The notes beneath the pieces are model-generated. The model saw only the letters and a list, made by a program, of their open reading frames with translations, made no database searches and was not told the DNA's origin. From Lachnospiraceae bacterium (lineage in GTDB: Bacteria > Bacillota > Clostridia > Lachnospirales > Lachnospiraceae): a stretch of 64,000 bases of DNA. This document shows positions 28,009 to 36,434 of this stretch, piece by piece (position 1 is the first letter of the stretch; every line of letters begins with the position of its first letter). Location of the stretch: contig JAILRO010000039.1 in NCBI GenBank assembly GCA_024698145.1, positions 22,781 through 86,780 of the forward strand, given 5' to 3'. Position numbers and translations under genes: made by a program.

Positions 28009-29397
28009 ATGATGAACGATTATGTAAAACAGGAATCGCGACGTAAGATGATGACGGAAACACCGGTTCCGCAACTTATAGTAAAACTATCAATTCCTAC
28101 TATAATAAGCATGCTGGTGACTTCGTTTTATAATTCGGCGGACACGTATTTTGTAGGAAGAATATCGACACAGGCAACGGCAGCTGTCGGACTTGTGTTT
28201 TCGGTTATGGCAATAATTCAGGCATTGGGATTTTTCTGTGGTCATGGCTCCGGTAATTATCTGTCGAGAATGCTTGGTGCGGGAGAGAATGAGAAAGCCA
28301 ATGAAATGGCATCTACCGGATTCGCAATTGCGTTGATATTGGGAGTTGTTGTAGCTGCCGTTGGCAATTTATTCCTTCATAGGATTGCATTATGGCTTGG
28401 TGCTTCGCCAACAACAATAAATGATACCGAGAATTATATGCGCATAATCTTGCTTGGTGCACCTTTTATGATGGGGCAGTTTGTAATTAATAATCAGTTG
28501 AGATTTCAGGGTAGTGCTGTATATGCAATGATAGGTCTTATGTGCGGCGCGGTTATCAATGTTATACTTGATCCGGTGCTCATTCTCGGGTTTAAATGGG
28601 GCGTTACCGGCGCAGCTATTGCAACGGTGTCCGGTCAGATTACAAGTTTTATTGTCCTCCTGATTGGAAGTACAAAAGGTCAGAATATACATTTAAAATT
28701 GTCTAATGTACATATTAATTGGTTTTATATATTAGAGATTACCAATGGCGGAGCACCATCGTTGTTTAGACAGGGACTTGCAGCTGTGGCTACATTACTT
28801 CTCAATCACCATGCAGGTTTTTATGGTGGAGATGCTGCGATTGCGGGAATGTCTATTGTTACAAGAGTAATGATGATGTTGATGTCAGCGCTTATTGGTT
28901 TTGGACAGGGCTATCAGCCGGTATGCTCATATAACTATGGTGCCGGATTAAAGTCCAGAGTCCGTGAAGGATATTTCTTCTGTGTGAAATGGGGCACGGT
29001 ATTCCTTTTTGTTGTAGGAACGCTTTGTTTTATATTTGCTCCTGACGTTATAAGATGGTTTAGAAATGATGATGCGGTAGTAGCGGTTGGACGTGTTGCA
29101 CTTAGATGTCAATCGGCTGCATTTCCATTAACGGCACTTGTTGTTATGACCAATATGATGCTTCAATCAATGGGAAGAGGCTTTAAAGCAACGATTACTT
29201 CGTCGGCACGAAACGGAATATTCTTTATTCCTTCTATATTAATACTACCCAGGATATTTGGGTTATTGGGAGTTGAGATTACACAAACGTGTGCGGATGT
29301 ATTGTCAATTCTCATTACAATACCATTTGCATATACGGAATTAAAACATTTAAAAGAAGATGACGCCGGTGAAGTTGAGCAGAGACAAGTAGAATAA
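28009..29397 (+). CDS. MATE family efflux transporter
   Basis: This 462-residue protein with about 12 membrane segments has the MATE start pattern PVPQLIVKLSIPTIISMLVTSFYNSAD cut into NorM/DinF-like blocks (FNSADTYFVG-type motif, PVLILGFKWGVTGAAIAT, GFGQGYQPVCSYNYGA). MATE proteins export drugs or metabolites in exchange for Na+ or H+. The substrate cannot be read from sequence. AGAGGAAG precedes the ATG at 28009; ATG 28012 is an alternative. It is monocistronic, with a convergent terminator shared with the next gene. Confidence 0.93.
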   Translation: MMNDYVKQESRRKMMTETPVPQLIVKLSIPTIISMLVTSFYNSADTYFVGRISTQATAAVGLVFSVMAIIQALGFFCGHGSGNYLSRMLGAGENEKANEMASTGFAIALILGVVVAAVGNLFLHRIALWLGASPTTINDTENYMRIILLGAPFMMGQFVINNQLRFQGSAVYAMIGLMCGAVINVILDPVLILGFKWGVTGAAIATVSGQITSFIVLLIGSTKGQNIHLKLSNVHINWFYILEITNGGAPSLFRQGLAAVATLLLNHHAGFYGGDAAIAGMSIVTRVMMMLMSALIGFGQGYQPVCSYNYGAGLKSRVREGYFFCVKWGTVFLFVVGTLCFIFAPDVIRWFRNDDAVVAVGRVALRCQSAAFPLTALVVMTNMMLQSMGRGFKATITSSARNGIFFIPSILILPRIFGLLGVEITQTCADVLSILITIPFAYTELKHLKEDDAGEVEQRQVE

Positions 29398-29426
29398 CAT
29401 CTATACGATATGGAATAAGCAAAAAT

Positions 29427-29460
29427 AAAACGGACACAGAGATTAATCTGTGTCCGTTTT
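29427..29460. terminator. Bidirectional terminator between MATE and OFA transporter genes
   Basis: A 14-bp perfect inverted repeat (AAAACGGACACAGA and its complement) around GATTAA has A and T tracts on either side, serving both convergent genes. Confidence 0.92.
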
Positions 29461-29479
29461 CTATATTAGTCAGAATTGA

Positions 29480-30853
29480 TTATGCTTCTTTTGAAGCCTT
29501 CTTAGCAGCTTTTGCTTCAAGTGCTTTGTCTGTAGGTCTTACAAGAACTAAGCAAAGGATTAAAGCGATGATGTAAAGTGCTATTGTGAAGAACAATACA
29601 TTCTGGTATCCAACTGGGTTAACCTTGATTACGTTACCTGCTGCGTCTGTACCGTGCTCAATCCACTCACCTGAATGGTTAACGATGTAAGTTGCAACCT
29701 GGTTACCTGTAAGTCCGGCAAATGCCCAAGCTGAAAGTGTGATACCGTGAATTGCACTGATGCTGCTCATTCCGTAATGGTCTGACAAAAGTGTAGGCAC
29801 GTTTGAGAAACCACCACCGTAGCCTGCATTTACAATAAAGATAAGTGCAAGTACTAAAATTACGAGACCAGTGTTGCCCTCGCCTGTCTTGATACCCTGA
29901 GTAAGCATAACAAGTGCAGTAAATGCGATTGATAAAATGAAGATTAACTTGTAAATAGTATTACGATCTTTCATTGTATCAGCCCATGCAGAGAAACCAA
30001 GACGTCCGCCTGCATTAAAGACAGCAGATACTGTAGAGATTATTCCTGCAGATGCTGCAAGACCGATACATTTAACAATCATTTTCTCCTGAGAGATAAG
30101 TGCAAGACCACAAGTAATGTTGATGTAGAACATTAACCAGATTCCAATGTAGTTTGTCATTGGCTTGGTCTTTAATACTGACATAATTGAAGGCTTATCT
30201 TCCTTGCCTGAAGGCTCATGCCATCCGTCCGGCTTCTTAAGAAGAAGATGACCTACAAACATCATACAGAAGTATACTGCTGCAAGAATCCAGAACATCT
30301 TGTAGATTCCGCCCTCGCCTAAGTTCTCGAGCATGCTCTGCATGATAGGTGATGCGATAGCTTTAGCAGCACCGAAACCTGCAACTGCAAGTCCTGTTGC
30401 AAGGCCTTTACGATCCTGGAACCAAAGCATAAGTGTTTTAACCGGTGAAAGATAACCTGTACCGAGTCCGACACCCATGATGAAACCATAACTTAAATAT
30501 ATACCTACAAGGGATACAATACTACCTGTGTGCTGACCTCCGTAGTAAATGAAGAAGCCTGTAAGAGCCATACCTACAGAGAAGCAAATTGTTGCAATAA
30601 GAGAAGATTTGTGGATATCCTTCTCAACTACATTTCCAAGGAATGCTGCTGACATACCAAGGAAGAAGATTGCAAATGAAAATGCCCACTCGGTCGCACC
30701 TTTCGAAAATCCAATGTAGTCGGCAATCTCCTGACTGAAAATTGACCAACAGTAAACAGTACCGATACTGCAGTGAAGCAGTAATGCCGGAATTGCCGCG
30801 CGAATCCATTTGTTGCTGCGCCATCCGGATGAGTTTGATTCATTCTTTCCCAT
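29480..30853 (-). CDS. MFS transporter, oxalate/formate antiporter (OFA) family
   Basis: This 457-residue protein with 12 predicted membrane segments has the OFA-family patterns: start near PALLLHCSIGTVYCWSIF, then GTGYLSPVKTLMLWFQDRKGLATG and AYGGGFSN-like NAGYGGGFSN. Related proteins carry small carboxylates such as oxalate, formate or lactate; the substrate here is unknown. The start at 30853 has GGGAGTAA upstream on the minus strand. It has its own promoter and converges on the MATE gene. Confidence 0.93.
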   Translation of the reverse strand: MGKNESNSSGWRSNKWIRAAIPALLLHCSIGTVYCWSIFSQEIADYIGFSKGATEWAFSFAIFFLGMSAAFLGNVVEKDIHKSSLIATICFSVGMALTGFFIYYGGQHTGSIVSLVGIYLSYGFIMGVGLGTGYLSPVKTLMLWFQDRKGLATGLAVAGFGAAKAIASPIMQSMLENLGEGGIYKMFWILAAVYFCMMFVGHLLLKKPDGWHEPSGKEDKPSIMSVLKTKPMTNYIGIWLMFYINITCGLALISQEKMIVKCIGLAASAGIISTVSAVFNAGGRLGFSAWADTMKDRNTIYKLIFILSIAFTALVMLTQGIKTGEGNTGLVILVLALIFIVNAGYGGGFSNVPTLLSDHYGMSSISAIHGITLSAWAFAGLTGNQVATYIVNHSGEWIEHGTDAAGNVIKVNPVGYQNVLFFTIALYIIALILCLVLVRPTDKALEAKAAKKASKEA

Positions 30854-30904
30854 GACGTTACTCCCTTTTTTCTTTTGATTTTATTTAGTGTTCAAAACAT
30901 TCCT

Positions 30905-30933
30905 ATTATATATGGTATTGTGTTATATTGCAA
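30905..30933 (-). promoter_or_regulatory. Promoter of the OFA transporter gene
   Basis: On the minus strand, TTGCAA (30933-30928) and TATAAT (30910-30905) are 17 bases apart. Confidence 0.7.
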
Positions 30934-30942
30934 CGGTTTTCG

Positions 30943-30971
30943 TTGTTTTTCTTGCAATTACATGATATAAT
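30943..30971 (+). promoter_or_regulatory. Promoter of the HAD phosphatase gene
   Basis: TTGTTT (30943-30948) and TATAAT (30966-30971) have a 17-base spacer. It diverges from the OFA promoter only ten bases away, so the two could be co-regulated. Confidence 0.6.
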
Positions 30972-31032
30972 TGCGAGAATCTACCTTATACTTGTGTTGA
31001 TGTTTAATGAATAAGAAAGAAGGAATTATATC

Positions 31033-31674
31033 ATGTACGACGTTGTTTTGTTTGATTTGGATGGTACACTGTCAGATTCAAAGCCGGGAATTGAGGCGGG
31101 AATTAAGTATGCACTGTCAAAGTACGGTATTAAGATAGAAAATGATGAGCAGATGCGCAAGTATCTTGGCCCTCCGATAAGAGATTCGTTTCGTGAGTTT
31201 AATGGGTTTGATGAGGAGACTTGTGAGCAGGCGGTTGCTTATTATAGAGAGTATTATTCAGAAAAGGGTCTGTTTGAAAATAATCTTTATCCGGGAATGA
31301 AGGATTTGTTAAGTAGTCTTAAGGCAGCGGGAAAGATACTTTTGACCGCAACTTCAAAACCACAGGAATATACTGATAGGATAGTGGATTACTTTGGGAT
31401 AAGACAGTATTTTGATTTTATAGCCGGTTCGAATATGGATGGAACCCGTAACAGAAAAGCAGAGGTTATCAGATATTCGCTAGATAGCGCGGACATCACA
31501 GATTTTTCCAAGACGGTAATGGTCGGTGACAGAAAATATGACATACTTGGTGCAAAGGAAATAGGCATCGACAGTATCGGTGTTTTGTACGGATACGGAA
31601 ATCGCGAAGAATTCGAGGAGGCCGGGGCAACATTTATTGTGGAAAATGTTGCTGATATAGCAAAGTTTATTTAA
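31033..31674 (+). CDS. HAD-superfamily hydrolase, phosphoglycolate phosphatase-like
   Basis: This 213-residue HAD subfamily IA enzyme has motif I FDLDGTLSDS, a helical cap, motif II TATSKP, and motifs III/IV in VMVGDRKYDILGAKEIG. It removes phosphate from a small metabolite; pyrophosphate or 2-phosphoglycolate are usual for relatives, but the substrate cannot be told from sequence. AAGAAGGAATT precedes the ATG. No terminator separates it from the BlaI-like gene, which has its own promoter. Confidence 0.92.
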   Translation: MYDVVLFDLDGTLSDSKPGIEAGIKYALSKYGIKIENDEQMRKYLGPPIRDSFREFNGFDEETCEQAVAYYREYYSEKGLFENNLYPGMKDLLSSLKAAGKILLTATSKPQEYTDRIVDYFGIRQYFDFIAGSNMDGTRNRKAEVIRYSLDSADITDFSKTVMVGDRKYDILGAKEIGIDSIGVLYGYGNREEFEEAGATFIVENVADIAKFI

Positions 31675-31696
31675 TGTAAAAAGCAGGAATTATTGT

Positions 31697-31766
31697 TTGC
31701 ACACAAAGTTTTGTTATGCTAGAATTATGCAGACAATTACGAAATGTTGATTACATACATTGTATA
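31697..31766 (+). promoter_or_regulatory. Promoter and possible operator of the BlaI-like gene
   Basis: TTGCAC (31697-31702) and TAGAAT (31720-31725) are 17 bases apart. Downstream at 31752-31765 lies TTACATACATTGTA, which contains the TACA...TGTA halves bound by BlaI/MecI repressors. Autoregulation is likely. Confidence 0.5.
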
Positions 31767-31783
31767 GATAGAGGAGTATGAAT

Positions 31784-32164
31784 ATGGAGCAGCAGCAAAT
31801 GCCTAGCGAAACAGAATGGCAGGTTATGGAGATTGTTTGGGGGAGTGACAGCAAGCTTACATCGCAGGAGATAATTAAGTGCATGAAGGAGAAGGATATT
31901 AATCTTTCCCCAAAGACAATAAGAGTGCTTATTAATCGACTTTGTCAGAAGCAGATACTTGACTATGATGTGGATGAGAAGGATTCTCGAATATATCATT
32001 ATTATGCGACTGTTGGACGAGAAGAATGTCTTAAAGAAAAGAGCAGGCATTTTGTGGATATATATTTTTCCGGCAATAAGGCGAGCGCGTTTGCGACCTT
32101 AATAACCGGTGCAAAACTTACGGATGCACAGATGAAAGAGCTGAAGAAATTGTTAGATATGTAA
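31784..32164 (+). CDS. BlaI/MecI/CopY-family transcriptional repressor
   Basis: This small winged-helix repressor (126 residues) begins with the family pattern SETEWQVMEIVWG and has the recognition region SPKTIRVLINRLCQKQILDYD. GAGG at 31771-31774 fits ATG 31784 better than ATG 31778. Relatives repress beta-lactamase or copper genes and are normally followed by a BlaR1-type M56 sensor protease. None follows here; the gene ends in a terminator. It may control itself and distant targets. Confidence 0.9.
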   Translation: MEQQQMPSETEWQVMEIVWGSDSKLTSQEIIKCMKEKDINLSPKTIRVLINRLCQKQILDYDVDEKDSRIYHYYATVGREECLKEKSRHFVDIYFSGNKASAFATLITGAKLTDAQMKELKKLLDM

Positions 32165-32188
32165 AGCCCGAAATATCGGGCTTTTTTT
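32163..32188 (+). terminator. Terminator after the BlaI-like gene
   Basis: AAAGCCCGA and TCGGGCTTT form a short strong stem followed by T residues. Confidence 0.9.
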
Positions 32189-32271
32189 ATCTGAAAAACA
32201 TGTTTTTATAGAATGAAGTACTGTAGGCACAATATATGGACGAGAACCCTTTTTTAATCAATAAATAGTTG

Positions 32272-32300
32272 TTTACATTTGTTATCCGATGGGGTATAAT
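32272..32300 (+). promoter_or_regulatory. Promoter of the small-protein pair
   Basis: TTTACA (32272-32277) and TATAAT (32295-32300) are 17 bases apart. The leader carries a perfect 8-bp palindrome, CACGTAAT-GG-ATTACGTG (32341-32358), eight bases before the ribosome site AAGGAGG, which could affect translation. Confidence 0.7.
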
Positions 32301-32379
32301 TGTATTAGATAGTGGGGGACTTTACCATTATTTATTGACGCACGTAATGGATTACGTGATCATCAAAGGAGGGATGAAG

Positions 32380-32769
32380 ATGGCAGGGATTAACATCAGT
32401 CCTTATCAGGCGTATAATCAGACACATAACTACTCGTCATTGTTCGCAGGCGTGAATAAAGCGTCTTCTGATAATGGCTGGGATTTGTCAGGACTTGCTG
32501 ATTATGCGTCAATCAAGAACGGCAGTTATGGTAAGCTTGTTCGTTCGAGTTATACGAAGGCTAATGCCAAGTCTTCGGAGAAGAGTAAGGATTCTAAGTC
32601 GACTATTATGACTGCAGAACAGAGAAGAGCTGCTAGAGAGGCGGCGACCAAGGCAGGTAAGTCGGCAGACAACTCCGGAAAGAAGGAGCTTGACGGAGCG
32701 GCAGCAAGACGTGCAGCCAGGGAAGCGAGAGTTAATGAGAAGGCGAGCACATTTGATATTAGTATCTGA
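32380..32769 (+). CDS. Small conserved-looking protein of unknown function (129 aa)
   Basis: The ATG at 32380 follows AAGGAGG with good spacing. There is no signal peptide and no membrane segment. The first half is polar with aromatic residues (GINISPYQAYNQTHNYSSL, then LADYASIKNGSYGKLV). The second half is Lys/Ala/Arg-rich with two copies of the pattern RRAAREA (AEQRRAAREAATKAG and AAARRAAREARVNEK). The LADYASIKNGSYGKL block is one I associate with small proteins near flagellar genes in Clostridia, but this is recollection and not shown here. It is probably cotranscribed with the next gene. Confidence 0.7.
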   Translation: MAGINISPYQAYNQTHNYSSLFAGVNKASSDNGWDLSGLADYASIKNGSYGKLVRSSYTKANAKSSEKSKDSKSTIMTAEQRRAAREAATKAGKSADNSGKKELDGAAARRAAREARVNEKASTFDISI

Positions 32770-32816
32770 TTGCTGCAGGTAACTAATGTACCGTATTGAT
32801 AACAAGGAGGTTTGTT

Positions 32817-33470
32817 ATGGTTTCAGGAATTGAGAGTAATAATGCATATGTATCATCTGCAAGTTCGGCTGCGCAGGCACCTGTTAAGGCAGACAAGGCA
32901 GCTACACAAAGTGCAGATACAGCAGCAAAAGAAGCTGCAACAGAAGGAGTTGTATATGATAAGGGCGCTGAAAAAGTTGATGCAAAGGCACCTTATTCTA
33001 TCAACAAGATGAGCAAAGAAGACAGAGATGCTTTGGTTAAGCAGCTTAAGGACGACGAACTCAATCGTCAGCAGAGTCTTCTGGATATCGTTAACAAGAC
33101 TTTGGGACAACAGGCAACAAAGTTCACACTTGCTAATCTTACAGGCGAGGAAGATGATAGCTTCTGGAAGTACATTGCAGAAGGTAACTATGAGGTTGAT
33201 GAAGAGACCCGCAAGAAAGCACAGGAGGATATTTCCGAGGACGGATATTGGGGAGTTAAACAGACCTCCCAGAGAATGTTTGATTTTGCAAGTGCTCTTG
33301 CTGGTGATGACGTTGATAAGATGAAAGAGATGCAGGCTGCTATCAAGAAAGGATACGAAGCTGCAACTAAAGCTTGGGGAAGAGATCTTCCAAGTATTTC
33401 CAACGATACGATGGATGCAACTGATAAGCTCTTTGAGGAATATTACAAGTCCAAAGAGCAGGTGGTTTAA
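32817..33470 (+). CDS. Conserved hypothetical protein, Ala-rich start and YWGVKQTSQRMFDFA motif (217 aa)
   Basis: The ATG at 32817 follows AAGGAGG (32804-32810). The first 60 residues are Ala/Ser/Lys-rich and probably disordered. The C-terminal half is folded and helical, with YWGVKQTSQRMFDFASAL and KKGYEAATKAWGRDLPSIS; this block occurs in a family of uncharacterised proteins in flagellated and spore-forming bacteria as far as I recall. No signal peptide is seen. It forms a two-gene unit with 32380 and ends in a terminator. The function is unknown. Confidence 0.75.
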   Translation: MVSGIESNNAYVSSASSAAQAPVKADKAATQSADTAAKEAATEGVVYDKGAEKVDAKAPYSINKMSKEDRDALVKQLKDDELNRQQSLLDIVNKTLGQQATKFTLANLTGEEDDSFWKYIAEGNYEVDEETRKKAQEDISEDGYWGVKQTSQRMFDFASALAGDDVDKMKEMQAAIKKGYEAATKAWGRDLPSISNDTMDATDKLFEEYYKSKEQVV

Positions 33471-33481
33471 GACTAATTGAA

Positions 33482-33530
33482 GGGGCTGTCGCGTCAGATG
33501 ATGATATCATCTGTGCGATGGCTCCTTTTT
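33482..33530 (+). terminator. Terminator after the small-protein pair
   Basis: A long hairpin (GGGGCTGTCGC, CAGATGAT and complements with G-U pairs) ends in TTTTT. The following 200 bases are AT-rich and hold a 7-bp palindrome (TGTGTAC-GTAA-GTACACA, 33535-33552) but no gene. Confidence 0.88.
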
Positions 33531-33731
33531 ATTTTGTGTACGTAAGTACACAAAGTTTTGTACATTTTTTTTAATTTATGTATTTTTGTTCAAATTTAGC
33601 AAGTAAAAGTACAAACTCTCTGAAATTCTCTTGAATTTTTCGAAGAAATTTCATTGATGTTCATAATTTCCTGCCATAGAATTACGTCATAGGTGCATAT
33701 TTGATTGAAATAATTATGTGGAGGATTTCAT

Positions 33732-34619
33732 TTGAGAAAAAAATTCGAAGAGTTAGATTTACTTGATAACTTTCTTATGAATGCGGTTGCTTCCGATCCT
33801 AATGTGGGTGAGGATGCATGTCGTATAATTGTTGCAACACTGCTTCAAAGAGAAGTGGGGAAGATAAAAGTTGTTGCACAGAGGGAAATACCACCTGTTT
33901 CACCTGAAAAGAGAGGAATAAGGTTGGATGTTGAGGTTGAAGAAGATACGGATGATATTCCGGATATGAATATTTATGATATAGAACCTCATCGCACGCC
34001 GAGAGTTCCTGAAAATTTACCAAGAAGAACGCGTTTCTATCAAGCTAAAATTGATTCGAGAAGGTTGAAACGTGGAGAAAAGAGATTTCAAAAACTTCCC
34101 AACCTGTATATAATCAATATTTTGGATTATGACCCGTTTGGATATGACCAGATGTGTTATACAATTAGGAATAAATGTGAGGAAGTACCAGGACTTGAGT
34201 ATGATGATGGTTTGAAGATAATGTATTTCAATATCAAAGGTGTTAAGGGTGGCAATGATGCAATCCATAATCTGCTCAAATTCATGCTTAACAGTAAGGC
34301 CGAGAATGTTGTTGACGATACCACAAGAAAGATGTATGATTACGTTAATCTTGTAAAAGAACAGTCGGAAGCGAGGGATCGGTATATGACATGGGATGAA
34401 TTTTACGATTTGGATATAGCGGAAGCAAGAGAGGCGGGGGAAATAACAAAACTTTTAAAGCTACTTTGCAAAAAACTTGCAAAGGGCAAAGACCTTGAAC
34501 AAATCGCCGATGATCTGGAAGAGGATGTTGATACGATCAAACCGCTGTATGATGTAGCGGTTAAGTTTTCACCGGATTATGATGTTGAGAAAATATTTGA
34601 GGAATATAAGAAGTACTAG
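33732..34619 (+). CDS. PD-(D/E)XK nuclease family protein ('transposase family', Rpn-like)
   Basis: This 295-residue protein begins at TTG 33732 with GTGGAGG seven bases upstream. The N-terminal two thirds fit the Rpn-type PD-(D/E)XK family common in Lachnospiraceae: an early helix, IRLDVEVEEDT with the acidic residues, NIYDIEP, then RTRFYQAKID and a YIINILDYDPFG segment. The C-terminal part is helical and charged. The usual Lys of the third motif is not in its common place (FYQAKID), so activity is uncertain. Relatives are linked to DNA cleavage and recombination, not to true IS ends; no inverted repeats flank it. AT-richer surroundings suggest a mobile accessory gene. Confidence 0.8.
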   Translation: MRKKFEELDLLDNFLMNAVASDPNVGEDACRIIVATLLQREVGKIKVVAQREIPPVSPEKRGIRLDVEVEEDTDDIPDMNIYDIEPHRTPRVPENLPRRTRFYQAKIDSRRLKRGEKRFQKLPNLYIINILDYDPFGYDQMCYTIRNKCEEVPGLEYDDGLKIMYFNIKGVKGGNDAIHNLLKFMLNSKAENVVDDTTRKMYDYVNLVKEQSEARDRYMTWDEFYDLDIAEAREAGEITKLLKLLCKKLAKGKDLEQIADDLEEDVDTIKPLYDVAVKFSPDYDVEKIFEEYKKY

Positions 34620-34644
34620 TGGAGAAATTACCATAATCAGTACA

Positions 34645-34673
34645 TTGCAACCTCTCTACCTCTATGATAAAAT
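34645..34673 (+). promoter_or_regulatory. Promoter of the polysaccharide deacetylase gene
   Basis: TTGCAA (34645-34650) and TAAAAT (34668-34673) are 17 bases apart. The -10 box lies in the loop of the hairpin listed next. Confidence 0.6.
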
Positions 34674-34695
34674 TATAGAGGCGGGGAGGTTTTTA
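34650..34695 (+). terminator. Terminator-like hairpin overlapping promoter and ribosome site of the deacetylase gene
   Basis: Arms 34650-34665 and 34675-34690 pair at 15 of 16 positions (three G-U) and are followed by TTTTT. The right arm contains the ribosome site GGGGAGG. Read-through transcripts would terminate and hide the site; transcripts from the local promoter start inside the right arm and leave it free. Confidence 0.7.
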
Positions 34696-34698
34696 CAT

Positions 34699-35604
34699 AT
34701 GAGGAAAAAGTTTTTACTTATCATAATATTTGCGTTAATTATATCAGTGGTTATGCCGGTTAATGATAGTGTATCTGCCAAGAAAAAGACAGATTACAGC
34801 AAGTATTCCAATACAAAGAGTGGTTTTGGATTAGGACTTAACAAGGAGCACAAGAAACCGAGTGGTACATTGGCGTCTGGAGTTGAGAAGCTTTCGGATT
34901 ATAATGCTTATTATTGTGATGCCAAGGCTGCCAAGAAGAATAAGAAGAAAATATACTTAACTTTCGATTGCGGTTACGAGAATGGCAACACGAAGACGAT
35001 ACTCAAGATTTTGAAGAAGAACAAAGTCAAGGCGATTTTCTTTGTGACCGAGCCTTATATAAAACAGAATCCTAAACTTGTCAAGAGAATGAAAAAGGAA
35101 GGGCATCTTGTAGGTAATCATACCAGTACACATCCAAAACTTCCGACCAAATCAGTATCCGAACTTAAGAAGGAGATACGGCAGTGCGAGAAAACCATGA
35201 AGAAGGTGACCGGATATTCGATGGATAAGTACGTTAGACCTCCTGAAGGATGTTATAGTCAGAGGACGCTTAAAGTGTTGCAGGATATGGGATATGCAAC
35301 TATGTTTTGGAGTCTTGCCTGGAAGGACTGGGAACCGTCTAACCAACCTGGAAAATCAACCGTGGTTAATATGTTTAAAACGTATCATCACCCGGGAATG
35401 ATGCCACTCATACATGTTATTTCCAAGTCGGATACAGAGGCTTTGCCCGATATTATCAAATACATGAAGGGTAAGGGATACAAGTTTGGAGAAGTATCTG
35501 ATTTTGCCGTAATTCCCGGCGTAGATAAGGCAAAGAAAGAGACTAAGAAAGAAGTAGAACATACCAAGAAGTCAGAAAAGAAAGTAGATAGTACTGCAGA
35601 CTAA
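34699..35604 (+). CDS. Polysaccharide deacetylase, PdaA-like
   Basis: The ATG at 34699 has GGGGAGG nine bases upstream and begins a signal peptide (MRKKFLLIIIFALIIS, then VSAKKK). The NodB domain follows (about residues 85-275): LTFDCGYENG with the metal Asp, the HTSTHP metal motif, RPPEGCYS and the late His in PLIHVIS. This set matches PdaA-type deacetylases, which make muramic-delta-lactam in spore cortex or modify peptidoglycan. The C-terminal 30 residues are Lys/Glu-rich. A spore-former is suggested but not proven by this gene alone. Confidence 0.93.
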   Translation: MRKKFLLIIIFALIISVVMPVNDSVSAKKKTDYSKYSNTKSGFGLGLNKEHKKPSGTLASGVEKLSDYNAYYCDAKAAKKNKKKIYLTFDCGYENGNTKTILKILKKNKVKAIFFVTEPYIKQNPKLVKRMKKEGHLVGNHTSTHPKLPTKSVSELKKEIRQCEKTMKKVTGYSMDKYVRPPEGCYSQRTLKVLQDMGYATMFWSLAWKDWEPSNQPGKSTVVNMFKTYHHPGMMPLIHVISKSDTEALPDIIKYMKGKGYKFGEVSDFAVIPGVDKAKKETKKEVEHTKKSEKKVDSTAD

Positions 35605-35631
35605 AAAATACATTATAATGAGGAGTGTAAT

Positions 35632-36078
35632 ATGAGATTTGTAATACAGCGAGTTAAAGAAGCATCGGTAACAATAGATGGCGAAAAGATTTCTGAAATA
35701 GGAAAAGGTTTTCTTGTTCTTATAGGGGTAGAGGATTCAGATACCAAGGAGATAGCAGACAAAATGGTTAAGAAACTTGTTGGGATGAGAATATTTGATG
35801 ATAGTGAGGGTAAGACGAATCTTTCACTTGCGGATGTCGATGGACAATTGCTTCTTGTGTCACAGTTTACATTATATGCCGATTGCAAGAAAGGTAACCG
35901 TCCGTCGTTTATAAGAGCCGGCAAACCTGATTTTGCCAATGAAATGTATGAATATATAATAGGAAGTTGTAGCGAGCAGGTTCCTGTTGTTAAGACCGGA
36001 GAGTTTGGGGCAGACATGAAGGTTTCGCTTCTTAATGACGGTCCATTTACTATCATTCTTGACAGTGCTGATTTGTAA
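35632..36078 (+). CDS. dtd: D-aminoacyl-tRNA deacylase
   Basis: This 148-residue protein is full length for Dtd. It has the active-site motif [17 protein letters not shown] and the cross-subunit motif [11 protein letters not shown] (usually GPVT). The enzyme clears D-amino acids and glycine mischarged onto tRNA. GAGGAG precedes the ATG, 27 bases after the deacetylase gene. A strong terminator follows. Confidence 0.97.
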   Translation: MRFVIQRVKEASVTIDGEKISEIGKGFLVLIGVEDSDTKEIADKMVKKLVGMRIFDDSEGKTNLSLADVDGQLLLVSQFTLYADCKKGNRPSFIRAGKPDFANEMYEYIIGSCSEQVPVVKTGEFGADMKVSLLNDGPFTIILDSADL

Positions 36079-36107
36079 TTAAATGATATAAATACGAATG
36101 ATTTAAC

Positions 36108-36150
36108 AAAGAGACTTTGACGTTGAATATTAGTGTCAAAGTCTCTTTTT
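36108..36150 (+). terminator. Terminator after dtd
   Basis: A 14-bp perfect stem (AAAGAGACTTTGAC and complement) with a 13-base loop and T run. It also lies just after the minus-strand small gene and may serve both. Confidence 0.92.
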
Positions 36151-36172
36151 CATTTGTATATCTGCGGTTGGC

Positions 36173-36391
36173 TTAAGCTTGGATTCCGATGGCTTCAAGT
36201 CTTGATAATTCGTCGTTAATCGTATCAAACATGCTGATATGATTATTCAAGTGTTTACAGATTGCAACAAGTTTGGGACAGTTAATCTTTATGCCGGGCT
36301 TTGTCAGTTCCAGTAGCGACTGTCTGTACATGGCTATCTGTTGTCCTTCGGCTTCCAATCTACGCAATAGCATTTCTTCTCGTTCTTCCAT
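36173..36391 (-). CDS. Small helical protein, unknown function (72 aa)
   Basis: The start at 36391 is chosen because AAGGAGGAG lies just upstream on the minus strand; an in-frame longer version lacks a site. The product is helical and charged (MEEREEMLLRRLEAEGQQ, then NCPKLVAICKHLNNHISMF). The size and the second helix vaguely recall Spo0E-type phosphatases, but the SxxLD signature is not met, so I do not assign it. The upstream region holds several Spo0A-like boxes. Confidence 0.6.
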   Translation of the reverse strand: MEEREEMLLRRLEAEGQQIAMYRQSLLELTKPGIKINCPKLVAICKHLNNHISMFDTINDELSRLEAIGIQA

Positions 36392-36434
36392 AGTGCTCCT
36401 CCTTGTGTATTTTGGCAATACGCCTTTTCTTGTA

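Noticed and set aside
33732..34619. Complete insertion sequence
   Set aside because: No terminal inverted repeats or target duplications seen around the PD-(D/E)XK gene.
36173..36391. Spo0E-type phosphatase
   Set aside because: Size and Spo0A context fit, but the SxxLD signature is not present.
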